This document shows positions 39,581-47,771 of a stretch of 64,000 nucleotides of DNA, one piece after another. The stretch spans positions 1 through 64,000 of the forward strand of contig NZ_LQPJ01000097.1 of NCBI RefSeq assembly GCF_002101785.1, given 5' to 3'. Position 1 is the stretch's first letter. The number at the start of each line of letters is the position of its first letter. The notes below the pieces were generated by a model. It saw nothing but the letters and a program-made list of their open reading frames with translations. It made no database searches and was not told the DNA's origin. The position numbers and the translations under genes were made by a program. This DNA is from Mycobacterium palustre. Lineage in GTDB: Bacteria > Actinomycetota > Actinomycetes > Mycobacteriales > Mycobacteriaceae.

Positions 39581-40387
39581 GTGTTTGGCAGCGTTCAACC
39601 ACCTTTCGATCTCATCCCTGTCCATGGGGCGGAGTGGTTCTTCAACACCGCCGAAGCGATCGTCATCCTCCTGGTCGCCCTCTATGCGGTCATCCGCCGG
39701 CAACCACTGCTGCTGGTGATCATGCTGGGGACCGGTGTCGCAGGGTTCGTCGAACCGCTCGACGACACGGCCTCGCGGCTGTGGTTCACGGTCCACATGT
39801 CGGTACCCTTCACGGTCTACGGACGCACCTGGGCCATCTTCTTCCCACTGGGCTATGCCATCTACTACGGGTTGGGCTCATGGGCCGTATACAAGGTGAT
39901 GGACCGCGGCGGGTCGAGGAAGACCCTGCTCATGCTTGCCATCGCCGGTGGCCTCTTCGACACAGCGGTGGAATACCCGTGGCTTTCAACACGGCTTTAC
40001 AAGTATTACGGCCCTCAGCCGTTCGACATCCTCGGGTTTCCGCTGTACTGGGCATTCATTAACACCGCATACCTTTTCGTCGTCGGCTACGCCTTCTTCC
40101 TGCTGCGTCATTGGCTGAAGGGCACGAAAGCGCTCGCGGGATTTTTCATCCCGATTGTCAGTATCGGCATGATCTACGGCCTGGCATGGCCGACCTGGAT
40201 CGCCATGAACGTGCAGGGGCCGCCTATCGCGGCCATGTGGATCGCCTCGGCGGTAACCATGGCTTTGTCGGCCGTGGTCATCTGGCTGATCTCGGCGGCC
40301 GCGGCCAGGTATGGATCGCCGCTTCGGCTACAGCCTAAGACATCTGAAATCGCCGATCCGGCAGGAGTTTTGACAGCGAACCGCTAA
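39581..40387 (+). CDS. Polytopic membrane protein of unknown function
   Basis: A 268-residue integral membrane protein with about seven hydrophobic helices (near residues 18-37, 42-60, 75-95, 110-125, 140-160, 170-190, 205-225 and a last one near 230-250). Recognisable stretches are FVEPLDDTASRLWFT, YGRTWAIFFPLGYAIYYGLGSW and PFDILGFPLYWAFINTAYLF, in which conserved acidic and Tyr residues lie at membrane borders. I do not recognise a family with confidence; it recalls small multi-span enzymes such as hydratases and cyclases. GTG at 39581 is chosen because AAGGAG lies 8 bases upstream. It is alone on its strand under cassette promoter 2. Confidence 0.7.
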   Translation: MFGSVQPPFDLIPVHGAEWFFNTAEAIVILLVALYAVIRRQPLLLVIMLGTGVAGFVEPLDDTASRLWFTVHMSVPFTVYGRTWAIFFPLGYAIYYGLGSWAVYKVMDRGGSRKTLLMLAIAGGLFDTAVEYPWLSTRLYKYYGPQPFDILGFPLYWAFINTAYLFVVGYAFFLLRHWLKGTKALAGFFIPIVSIGMIYGLAWPTWIAMNVQGPPIAAMWIASAVTMALSAVVIWLISAAAARYGSPLRLQPKTSEIADPAGVLTANR

Positions 40388-40411
40388 CCGGCAAGCCTTC
40401 GAACGCACCGG

Positions 40412-41746
40412 TCAGCTTTGGCCCGCCTGTCCGCTTGCCCGCCGCCTGCTGTGGCCCGCCGCCGATTTGGTCCGTTGGCGCGTCGAACGTTTGGCACGCG
40501 CCGCGGTCGAATCGGGGCGGCCGGTTCCGGCGCCGTGGATGAACACCTCCGCCAGCACGTCGGCTGCCTCGCCGGGCGATGCCGGACCCTGGGGATCGAC
40601 CCAAAAGACTGTCCAGTTCAGCAGGTTCAGCAACGCCATCGACAGCTGCGCGGCATCGATATCGGCCCGCAACCGGCCGGCAGCCTGCTGTGTTTCGATG
40701 ATCTGGCGAATCAGCGCGGCATACGCGTCGTGTTCGGCAGCCACCCGTGAGCGGGCCGGGCCCACCAGTGCGTCCTCTTCGAAGATTCGGGCGAGATGCA
40801 GGTCGCGGTCTGCGGCGAGTGATCTGACGTGGGCCACGATCAGATCCCAGATCGTTGCATCGGGATTGTCGGCGACGGCCTGCGCCGTGGCGCTGAGCCG
40901 GCGCAAACTCGTTATGCACAGGCGTTCGAGCAGATCCTGCTTGGAATTGACGTGGTAGTACAGCGACGGTTGACGGACTCCGAGGCGTTCGGCGAGTTCC
41001 CGGGTGCTGCTGCGCTCGTACCCCTTTTCGCGGAACAGCTTGGCAGCGCTCTCCAACAGTCGATCTGCCACGGCTTGGTCGCTGGTTGTCGAATCCTTGG
41101 TTTCCACGTGGACCGGCATGGCCGGGGAGGCAGGTTTCTCGGCCACCCGGGCACGCGGGGTGGCACCGGCGGTGACGTAGGGTGTGAGTACCGCCCGCAG
41201 AAAGTCTTTGGTCTCCTCGCGACTTCGAGGCGTGTTCTGCCAGTCGGACATCAGCGAGAACAACAATCGCAGAAGGAGTTCGGCGAGGACGTCGATGTCG
41301 ACACCCTCACCCGCCTGACCGCGGGCCTTGGCCTGCTCCAGCAGGGGCTGCCAGGCTTCTCGCACAATGGACCTGAGCACGCGGGATGCCGGCGCGGCGG
41401 CGCTGGCCCGGCTCGTTTGCCCCGCGATGAACAATGGTGCGATCGCCGGAGAACGCAGGGTCTCCTCGGCGGTGAACACGATTCCCTCCACGAGCGCCTC
41501 GGCGAACGTCGGCTCAGCGGCGACGTGTGTCATCAGTCGGCCGACAAGGCGCCTCGAACGTCGTTCCATCACCGCGACCAGCACCTCGTCGCGGCCTCCC
41601 GGGAAATGCCGATAGATTGTGGCGCGGTGGAGGCCCGCGGCTTCCGCGACGAGGTCTAGCGTCGTCTTGTCAAGGCCGACCTCGCCAAGCAATGCCTCAG
41701 CCGCCCCGACGATGCGCCCAGCGGTGTCCTCCGTCGTCTGGCTCAT
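40412..41746 (-). CDS. Tandem TetR regulator: two TetR modules in one polypeptide
   Basis: A 444-residue protein containing two complete TetR/AcrR-like units. Module 1 (about residues 10-200) has the helix-turn-helix VGLDKTTLDLVAEAAGLHRATIYRHFPGGRDEVL. Module 2 (about 215-420) has GYERSSTRELAERLGVRQPSLYYHVNSKQDLLERL. Each is followed by its own ligand-binding-type helical domain, and a proline/Ala-rich linker joins them. The C-terminal tail is Arg/Lys-rich (TRQRTKSAAGHSRRR). Since TetR proteins are normally dimers of one-module chains, one chain may act as an internal dimer. The start ATG at 41746 has GGAGGT upstream. It lies beside the HsaA-like gene and between the two nearly identical cassette promoters, so it is the prime candidate regulator. 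Confidence 0.9.
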   Translation of the reverse strand: MSQTTEDTAGRIVGAAEALLGEVGLDKTTLDLVAEAAGLHRATIYRHFPGGRDEVLVAVMERRSRRLVGRLMTHVAAEPTFAEALVEGIVFTAEETLRSPAIAPLFIAGQTSRASAAAPASRVLRSIVREAWQPLLEQAKARGQAGEGVDIDVLAELLLRLLFSLMSDWQNTPRSREETKDFLRAVLTPYVTAGATPRARVAEKPASPAMPVHVETKDSTTSDQAVADRLLESAAKLFREKGYERSSTRELAERLGVRQPSLYYHVNSKQDLLERLCITSLRRLSATAQAVADNPDATIWDLIVAHVRSLAADRDLHLARIFEEDALVGPARSRVAAEHDAYAALIRQIIETQQAAGRLRADIDAAQLSMALLNLLNWTVFWVDPQGPASPGEAADVLAEVFIHGAGTGRPDSTAARAKRSTRQRTKSAAGHSRRRASGQAGQS

Positions 41747-42252
41747 GCGACGTTACCTCCGTATGGGGCACGCAGGTCATGGGTGGATGCGACGTCGAAT
41801 CCCGATGTTCGGGCCACCGAGCGTTCATTCTCAGCGTGATGAGCATCGGTGTTGCTCATCGGGTTTCGTGTCCGGGCCGCTAAGCCCAACAGGCGATCGG
41901 CCGGCCTGAGCAACCGGACGGCGCACTGCGCGATCCGCAGCCTATCATTCCGCGCGAACCAAACGGTCGATATGTCTCGCGGCGCAAGCGACGTTGTCCG
42001 CGTTGCGAGCTGACGCCTCGCCGTGGGCAGTGCGATAAACTTGACTAGTTGTCGCGTTACACGATAGTTTGTTGGGGTGACCGGCAATGCGTGTGGGATA
42101 CACTCTCGATCGCCCGCCTCGCGCAGGGCTCGACCCGGCGTGGTTACCCGAGCAGCTGATATCGTCGCGTGCGCCGCGCAACCGGTGGTTGTCATCGATG
42201 GTGACTCCGGCGCGGCTGTGCCCTTAGGCACCAACGCGTTTCGGGCGTCGCC
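41747..42252. promoter_or_regulatory. Divergent regulatory region with cassette promoter 3
   Basis: This 506-base gap separates the tandem TetR gene (minus strand) from the HsaA-like gene (plus strand). Cassette promoter 3 lies at 42041-42070: TTGACT, 18-bp spacer, TAGTTT. It matches the promoter at 39454 at 25 of 31 bases. On the minus strand TAGGCT (41939-41944) could be the -10 of the TetR gene, but no -35 is convincing. The leader before the + gene would be about 175 nt; nothing else is recognisable there, and no tRNA or small ORF stands out. Confidence 0.6.
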
Positions 42253-43419
42253 ATGACGTTGCGCACAGGCACCCGTGATCCCGGTCAGTCGGTGCGAGAG
42301 TTGGCGCCGCTGCTCGAGTCTCGCGCCGAGGAGGCTCGACGGGCGCATGACCTGCTGGCCGAGCAGGTCGATCCGTTGTTCGACGCGGGGCTTTTCTGGC
42401 TGCTGGTGCCGGAGTGCCTCGGCGGCCACGAGGCGTCGGTGACCGATGCGTTCGAGGTGTTCGAGAACCTGACGCACATCGATGGGTCAATCGGCTGGAC
42501 GGTGATGGCAACGGCCCACACGACCGCCTTGATGGGGGCCTACCTATCCGACGCCGCGGTCACGGATATTTTCGCCGATCCGCGCGCGCTTTCGGCGGGG
42601 CAGCTCGCGCCGCTGGGAAGCGCGGTGGCAGAAGGCGACTCGCTACGCGTACAGGGCAGCTTCGTGTTCGCCACCGGCTCCGCGCACGCGAACTGGATGA
42701 TGGGCGGTTACCGGGAATTCGGATCGGACGGCGAACCCGTCCGCCAGGACAACGGCCTACCGAGCATGCATGTCGTCGTCGTGCCGAAATCTGCGGTGCA
42801 GCTCGACGATGACTGGAATGTCTTGGGACTCGAAGCGACCGGCAGCGTCAACTTCCGCGTTCCTGAGCAGCTCGTGCCGGTCGACTTCAGCTGGCAGCTC
42901 CTGGGCGGCAAGCCGTTACGAGGCGGCGGGTTGTATCGGATGGGCCCCTTCGGGCTGGGCTGCATCGCCCATTCGGCGTTCTCGATAGGGATCGCGCGCC
43001 GGGCGCTGGGGGAGATCGCGGCGCTGGCGATGACCAAGCGCCGGGCCGGCCGGCCGGTCCTGGTCGACGACCCGGTGTTCCAGGCGGATTACGGGAGGGC
43101 CGAGGCGGCGCTGGACGCGGCGCGGGCCGGGTCGATCGAAGCGCTCAGGAACTTAGAGCGCGCCGCCGCCACTGATTCCGTCGACGCCCGGCACCGCGGG
43201 TTGGCGCGGTTGTCGACCACCCACGCCGCGCGGATCGGGGTTGAGGTCACCGGTTTCGCGCATCGGTACGCCGGCTCGGCGGGCCTGCGAAACGGCACGG
43301 CGATCCAGCGTTGTTTTCGCGACATCGCAGCCAGCGAAGCCCACATGTTCACCGACCACAGCTCGTGGGCGGATGCCGCCGCAGCGGTGTTGACTGGCCG
43401 CGCGAGCCCATTTCTGTGA
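42253..43419 (+). CDS. Acyl-CoA dehydrogenase-fold flavin monooxygenase (HsaA/DszC-like)
   Basis: A 388-residue protein with the acyl-CoA dehydrogenase fold, most like the two-component flavin monooxygenase group (HsaA, DszC) rather than true dehydrogenases. The N-terminal helices (LLAEQVDPLFDAGLFWLLVPECLGG), the middle FAD-contact segment (GSFVFATGSAHANWMMGG; VLGLEATGSVNF) and the C-terminal helical bundle are recognisable. The catalytic Glu of dehydrogenases is not evident in the C-terminal part. Such enzymes need a separate flavin reductase, which is not obvious in the window. ATG at 42253 is the only sensible start. It heads a three-gene group with two luciferase-like enzymes downstream. 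Confidence 0.8.
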   Translation: MTLRTGTRDPGQSVRELAPLLESRAEEARRAHDLLAEQVDPLFDAGLFWLLVPECLGGHEASVTDAFEVFENLTHIDGSIGWTVMATAHTTALMGAYLSDAAVTDIFADPRALSAGQLAPLGSAVAEGDSLRVQGSFVFATGSAHANWMMGGYREFGSDGEPVRQDNGLPSMHVVVVPKSAVQLDDDWNVLGLEATGSVNFRVPEQLVPVDFSWQLLGGKPLRGGGLYRMGPFGLGCIAHSAFSIGIARRALGEIAALAMTKRRAGRPVLVDDPVFQADYGRAEAALDAARAGSIEALRNLERAAATDSVDARHRGLARLSTTHAARIGVEVTGFAHRYAGSAGLRNGTAIQRCFRDIAASEAHMFTDHSSWADAAAAVLTGRASPFL

Positions 43420-43471
43420 CTAGATGTCCGCCAATCCCCAACTCCCGCATTGCCAAAGGAGACCTAATCGC

Positions 43472-44629
43472 ATGAAGTTCGGAACGCTGGTGGAATTGAT
43501 GCCCGGTCGTCCGCCGTGGCCCGAGGGCCGCGAGATCCAGGTGTACCACGAAGCCCTCGATCAAGTGCTGTTGACCGAACAGCTGGGCTTCGACTACGCG
43601 TGGGCAGTCGAGCATCACTTCTTGACCGGATACTCCTCTTGCTCGGCGCCGGAGTGCTTTTTGAGCGCGGTGGCGGCGCGGACGTCGCGGATCCGGCTCG
43701 GGCATGGGGTGGTGCAACTGTCCAAACAGATGAACCACATTGTGCGGGTCGCTGAGCGGGCAGCCGCACTGGACATCTTGAGCAACGGCCGCCTCGACGT
43801 GGGCACCGGGCGCGGCTTCACCGCCGACGAGGTGGCGGCGTTCGGCGTCGACCCGGCGACCACACGGCCGATGCAGCTGCACGGCATGAAGAACCTGCCG
43901 CACATTTGGGCGGCCGACCAATTCGAGCTTGACGACGAGTTCTACAAGGTCACTCCGCATACGCTGCACCCCAAGTGCTACCAGCGGCCACATCCGCCGC
44001 TGTGGATGGCCGCGACCTCGCCGCAGAGCTGGGAGCTGGCCGGCGGTTTCGGCGCGGGTGTGCTGTCATTCGGATTCTCGCCGCCCGACGAGTTGCAGGG
44101 CCATATCGCCACCTATCGGGCGGCGATCGCCAACGCCAAGACCCCATACGGCGTGGTCAATGATCAGGTGGCTTTCGCGACGCCGTTCCTGTGTGCCGAG
44201 ACCGACCAGGAGGCACTCGAGGCCGCAGCCGAAGGCGTGCTGTGGTGGGTCGAGTGTGCCCTGGCCTACGTGGGCCAATGGTCACAGACCGAGGCCAAGG
44301 GATATGAGTTTTACAAGGCGTTGGGCAAGGACTTCGTGCCCATGCCGGATCTCACCGAGGAGGAAGCGGCGGGCCTGAGCCCGCAGGCACAGACGGTCAA
44401 GAAAGGCGTCAAAGCCGGGATCTTCTGCGTTGGCTCACCGGAGACGTGCGCCAAGCTGGTGCAGCGCTACGTCGACTTCGACGTCGATCAGATGATCCTG
44501 GTAGCCCAGCTCGGCTATTTGTCCAACGACGTGATCAAAAATTCCATGCGACTCTTTGCCGACGAGGTGATGCCGCGATTCAGCGATGCGAGCCAACCCG
44601 TGCAGACCTCGGCAGCGGCGCTGCATTAA
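43472..44629 (+). CDS. Luciferase-like monooxygenase (LLM class, FMN/F420) 1
   Basis: A 385-residue TIM-barrel flavin-dependent enzyme of the bacterial luciferase-like family. The N-terminal beta strand MKFGTLVELMPG and the signature EHHFLTGYSSCSAPECFLSAVAARTSRIRLGHGV match the luciferase alpha-chain type, in which the His pair contacts flavin; the following GRLDVGTGRGF is also typical. Whether it uses FMNH2 or F420H2 cannot be told. ATG at 43472 follows AAAGGAGACC. It lies 52 bases after the HsaA-like gene and 24 bases before LLM 2. Confidence 0.9.
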   Translation: MKFGTLVELMPGRPPWPEGREIQVYHEALDQVLLTEQLGFDYAWAVEHHFLTGYSSCSAPECFLSAVAARTSRIRLGHGVVQLSKQMNHIVRVAERAAALDILSNGRLDVGTGRGFTADEVAAFGVDPATTRPMQLHGMKNLPHIWAADQFELDDEFYKVTPHTLHPKCYQRPHPPLWMAATSPQSWELAGGFGAGVLSFGFSPPDELQGHIATYRAAIANAKTPYGVVNDQVAFATPFLCAETDQEALEAAAEGVLWWVECALAYVGQWSQTEAKGYEFYKALGKDFVPMPDLTEEEAAGLSPQAQTVKKGVKAGIFCVGSPETCAKLVQRYVDFDVDQMILVAQLGYLSNDVIKNSMRLFADEVMPRFSDASQPVQTSAAALH

Positions 44630-44653
44630 TCACCGAACAGACAGGATCGCCCG

Positions 44654-45769
44654 ATGAAGCATGGAATCAGTCTCCCCATTTACAACACCTCGATCACAGA
44701 GATCCCCGCACTGGCCGTGGCAGCTGATCGGGCCGGGTTCGATTCGCTCTGGAGTTACGAGGTTTATTCGAGTCCGTTCGTCACCTTGGCCGCGGCCGCG
44801 TTCAATACGCGCAACATCACACTGGGAACCGGGCTGGCAACAGCCAGCACGCGGCACCCAATGCTTATCGCCAACGCCGCCGCCGACGTCGATCAGTACT
44901 CGGGCGGCCGCATGCTGCTCGGCATCGGTCCCGGCCTTCCGGAGGTGACGATCTCGGCGGGCGCCAGCCCTGCCAAGGGCCTGTCGTTGATGCGTGAATA
45001 CATCGACCACGTCCGCGCTTGCTGGGATCTGCTGCACACCGGCGAGGCCGGTGGGTTCCAGGGCGAGTTCAACTCCAGCGTCGTCACCCCGGCACCCCCG
45101 GTCGGGTTGTTCGGACGCCAGCTGCAACGGCCGCGGATCCCGATTTATCTCGCCGCATTGCGACCGAAAATGATCGAACTCGCAGGTGAGAAAGCAGAGG
45201 GCGTTCTCGGCTGCTTCTACACGCCACGGTTCATGGACGAGGTGGTTCGGCCCAGGCTGGCGACCGGAGCGGTGCGGGCGGGCCGGCCGGTATCCGATAT
45301 CGATGTGGTGTCCTACATCATCTGCAGCATCCACGACGATCGCGAAGAGGCTTACCGCCGCGCCCGGATCCATGTGGGTGCCTATTGCGCCACCCCTGGC
45401 TTTGATTTCCTTGTGGCCCAACACGATTTGCAAGACGACCAGGCCGCGGTGCGTCAGGCGGTGTTTAGCCAAGGACCGGTTGGTCTCGAAACCACCAGCG
45501 ACCGACTGGTGGAGGCATTCAGCATCACCGGAACCCCCGATGAAGTCCGCGATAAGGCCAAACAATACGACGGCGTGCTACCACATATCCTGCTGCACCC
45601 GCCCTCGCTGCTGCCGGTACGACCCGAAGAGACCCGGGAATCATTTGCCGCCATTCTTGATCTGTTCGGCTGCGATGCCGCCGCCACCGACCGCAGTCCT
45701 ACCGCCGAGGACAGTGACACAACCGTCAACCCGTCGGCGAAACCAACCGCCGTTAAGGCCGGCTTGTGA
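44654..45769 (+). CDS. Luciferase-like oxidoreductase (LLM class, F420-type) 2
   Basis: A 371-residue LLM enzyme, closer to the mycobacterial F420-dependent group. It begins MKHGISLPIYNTSITEIPALAVAADRAGFDSLWSYEVYS, with [37 protein letters not shown] for the F420/FMN phosphate site. The C-terminal 30 residues are Thr/Ser/Pro-rich and probably disordered. ATG at 44654 has a CAGGATCG-type ribosome binding site. It is the last gene of the cassette and is followed by an insertion-sequence terminus. Confidence 0.9.
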   Translation: MKHGISLPIYNTSITEIPALAVAADRAGFDSLWSYEVYSSPFVTLAAAAFNTRNITLGTGLATASTRHPMLIANAAADVDQYSGGRMLLGIGPGLPEVTISAGASPAKGLSLMREYIDHVRACWDLLHTGEAGGFQGEFNSSVVTPAPPVGLFGRQLQRPRIPIYLAALRPKMIELAGEKAEGVLGCFYTPRFMDEVVRPRLATGAVRAGRPVSDIDVVSYIICSIHDDREEAYRRARIHVGAYCATPGFDFLVAQHDLQDDQAAVRQAVFSQGPVGLETTSDRLVEAFSITGTPDEVRDKAKQYDGVLPHILLHPPSLLPVRPEETRESFAAILDLFGCDAAATDRSPTAEDSDTTVNPSAKPTAVKAGL

Positions 45770-45884
45770 CCTCCGGTCCCTTGGGCCGACCCTCTCGCTC
45801 ACCAGGCATCACGTTGCAACTTAACGCGCTAATACCTCACAGGGCGCATACACCAAAGGTCCACGGTCCCAAGGGGTTCCGAAA

Positions 45885-45912
45885 TGAACCGCCCCGGGAT
45901 GTCCGGAGACTG
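45885..45912. mobile_element. Solitary IS6110-like terminal inverted repeat
   Basis: The sequence starting TGAACCGCCCCGG and continuing through GTCCGGAGACT matches the 28-bp terminal repeat of IS6110 as I remember it at 26 of 28 positions (mismatches at positions 14 and 28). No partner repeat and no transposase are visible nearby, so it is an insertion-sequence remnant. It lies at the right edge of the accessory cassette, within the 197-base gap before vapC. The rest of that gap shows nothing recognisable. Confidence 0.6.
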
Positions 45913-45966
45913 TGACCGCGGGGCCGCGGGCATTTCGACGACTGCGGGCCTTCCTGAGCGCCGGCA

Positions 45967-46395
45967 TCAGGCCAGGCACTCGACCTCGACGTGGAGCTTG
46001 CGGTAGACCTCACACGCGCGACGGTCACGCGTAACCAACAAAAGGCGATGCTCATTCGCGGTGGCCCCGACGAGCGCGTCATAGACCGACCCGCCGGCAA
46101 TCCCGGCAGCCCCGAGCGTCGGGACCAGCGTTGCCGCCGCCCGAGGACTGAGAAACCTACTCTCCGGGAACGTGTTTGAGAGCAGCTGCGCGACCGTGGC
46201 GGGAGTCCGACGCGCCGGCGGCGGCAGGCGGGTCAGCACCGAGAAGGTCTCGAACGCGGCGTGGCCGGCCAGGCCCAGGGTCCGGCCGCGCAACGCCTGG
46301 AAGGTGTCCTCGTGGTGCTCGTGATCGGCAACCACAAGCGCGACGGCGACGCTGGTGTCGACGAGAAACGGGGCGCTTCTAGCGTTGGCCGGCAT
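45967..46395 (-). CDS. VapC-type PIN-domain toxin
   Basis: A 142-residue PIN-domain RNase, the toxin of a VapBC pair. It opens with FLVDTSVAVALVV (first catalytic Asp, D13), contains HAAFETFSVLTRLP (second acidic residue, Glu) and ends with VYDALVGATANEHRLLLVTRDRRACEVY (third and fourth Asp). All four acidic positions are present, so it should be active on RNA. ATG at 46395 overlaps the antitoxin end by 17 bases, normal for such pairs. A further upstream ATG (46452) would run deep into the antitoxin gene and is not used. Confidence 0.88.
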   Translation of the reverse strand: MPANARSAPFLVDTSVAVALVVADHEHHEDTFQALRGRTLGLAGHAAFETFSVLTRLPPPARRTPATVAQLLSNTFPESRFLSPRAAATLVPTLGAAGIAGGSVYDALVGATANEHRLLLVTRDRRACEVYRKLHVEVECLA

Positions 46396-46612
46396 CGCGC
46401 AACGCCTGCACGACGGCGTCGTTGACCTCGGCACCGCCGGCGGGTATGACAAGGCGCCCGTCCCGTTCTTGGAGGGGGCCGCCCGCGAGCGGCTCGACCC
46501 GCAGGGCCGCGCCGTCGGCCGTCACCTCGACTTCGCCGGGTTGAAGGCCAAGGTGGTCGCGCAGTGCCTTGGGAATGACCAATCTGCCTGCCCGGTCAAT
46601 GGTTGCGCGCAT
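46379..46612 (-). CDS. Antitoxin with SpoVT/AbrB DNA-binding fold
   Basis: A 77-residue antitoxin gene preceding the PIN toxin on the same strand. The swapped-hairpin DNA-binding motif is [41 protein letters not shown]. Curiously [10 protein letters not shown], in the second half, repeats the GRLVIP core of the first. The C-terminal segment ([16 protein letters not shown]) likely binds the toxin. The pair is expected to repress its own promoter. nadD is divergent 72 bases away. Confidence 0.87.
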   Translation of the reverse strand: MRATIDRAGRLVIPKALRDHLGLQPGEVEVTADGAALRVEPLAGGPLQERDGRLVIPAGGAEVNDAVVQALRDAGQR

Positions 46613-46683
46613 GCCTAGAGATTACCATTGCGCTACCGGCGTCACCCCGGCCGCACGAGGCCGCTCAAGTAAGCTGGCACACC

Positions 46684-47364
46684 GTGCAAAAGCAGGTGCG
46701 CAGGCTGGGGGTAATGGGTGGGACGTTCGATCCCATCCACTACGGGCACCTGGTCGCCGCCAGCGAGGTGGGCAACCTGTTCGACCTCGACGAAGTGGTG
46801 TTCGTGCCCAGCGGCCAACCGTGGCAGAAGGACCGCCACGTCTCGCCCGCCGAGGACCGCTACCTGATGACGGTGATCGCGACGGCGTCCAATCCGCGGT
46901 TCTCGGTGAGCCGGGTCGACATCGACCGCGGGGGCCCCACCTACACCCGCGACACCCTGCGCGACCTGCACGGGCTCAACCCTGACGCGCAGCTCTACTT
47001 CATCACCGGTGCCGATGCCCTGGAATCGATCCTGTCGTGGCATGGCTGGCAGGAGCTGTTCGATCTGGCGCGCTTCGTCGGCGTCAGCCGTCCCGGCTAC
47101 GAGCTGCGCCACGACCACATCACCGGGGTGCTGGGCGAGCTGGCCGAAGGCGCGCTGACCCTCGTCGAGATCCCGGCGCTGGCGATCTCGTCGACGGACT
47201 GCCGGCGGCGCGCCGAAGAGCGCCGCCCGCTGTGGTACCTGATGCCCGACGGCGTGGTGCAGTACGTCTCCAAGCGCCGGCTCTACCACCGGCCCGCCCG
47301 CCAAGCGGACGACGGGTCCGAAAGTCCGACGACGACCAGCCTCGCCACCGGGAACAACACGTGA
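46684..47364 (+). CDS. nadD: Nicotinate-nucleotide adenylyltransferase
   Basis: A 226-residue enzyme that adenylylates nicotinate mononucleotide, the step before NadE. The nucleotidyl transferase motif [12 protein letters not shown] and the ISSTDCRRR motif (ISSTxxR) are clear. GTG at 46684 is chosen because it directly precedes the core; an earlier in-frame start would add 27 unrelated residues reaching toward the antitoxin. The C-terminus has a Ser/Thr-rich tail. Its stop overlaps the rsfS start by GTGA. Confidence 0.95.
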   Translation: MQKQVRRLGVMGGTFDPIHYGHLVAASEVGNLFDLDEVVFVPSGQPWQKDRHVSPAEDRYLMTVIATASNPRFSVSRVDIDRGGPTYTRDTLRDLHGLNPDAQLYFITGADALESILSWHGWQELFDLARFVGVSRPGYELRHDHITGVLGELAEGALTLVEIPALAISSTDCRRRAEERRPLWYLMPDGVVQYVSKRRLYHRPARQADDGSESPTTTSLATGNNT

Positions 47365-47771
47365 CCGCCACCCGGGAAGCCATCGACATGGCCACCGTCG
47401 CCGCCAGCGCGGCCGCCGCCAAGCTGGCCGACGACGTGGTCGTGATCGACGTGTCGGGCCAGCTGGTCATCACCGACTGCTTCGTCATCGCCTCGGCGTC
47501 CAACGAGCGCCAGGTCAACGCGATCGTCGACGAGGTCGAGGAGAAGATGCGCAAGGCGGGCTACAAGCCGGCCCGTCGCGAGGGCGCCCGGGAGGGGCGC
47601 TGGACCCTGCTGGACTACCGCGACATCGTCGTGCACGTCCAGCACCAAGACGACCGCAACTTCTACGCGCTGGACCGGCTTTGGGGTGACTGCCCGGTGA
47701 TCCCGGTGGACACGGACGCCGCGGGCGTGGCGGGCCCGGACGGCCCGGTCGATTCGGCGGGCGAGCAATGA
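47361..47771 (+). CDS. rsfS: Ribosomal silencing factor RsfS
   Basis: A 136-residue RsfS/Iojap protein that binds L14 on the 50S subunit and blocks joining when nutrients fall. The family core is [41 protein letters not shown] and [33 protein letters not shown] at 47361 overlaps the nadD stop; its own stop overlaps the gpgP start (ATGA). The coupling nadD-rsfS-gpgP-octT is the mycobacterial arrangement (Rv2421c-Rv2418c). Confidence 0.95.
   Translation: MTATREAIDMATVAASAAAAKLADDVVVIDVSGQLVITDCFVIASASNERQVNAIVDEVEEKMRKAGYKPARREGAREGRWTLLDYRDIVVHVQHQDDRNFYALDRLWGDCPVIPVDTDAAGVAGPDGPVDSAGEQ

Noticed and set aside
45885..46612. Complete IS6110-like element
   Set aside because: Only one terminal repeat is present; the following DNA encodes a VapBC pair, not a transposase.
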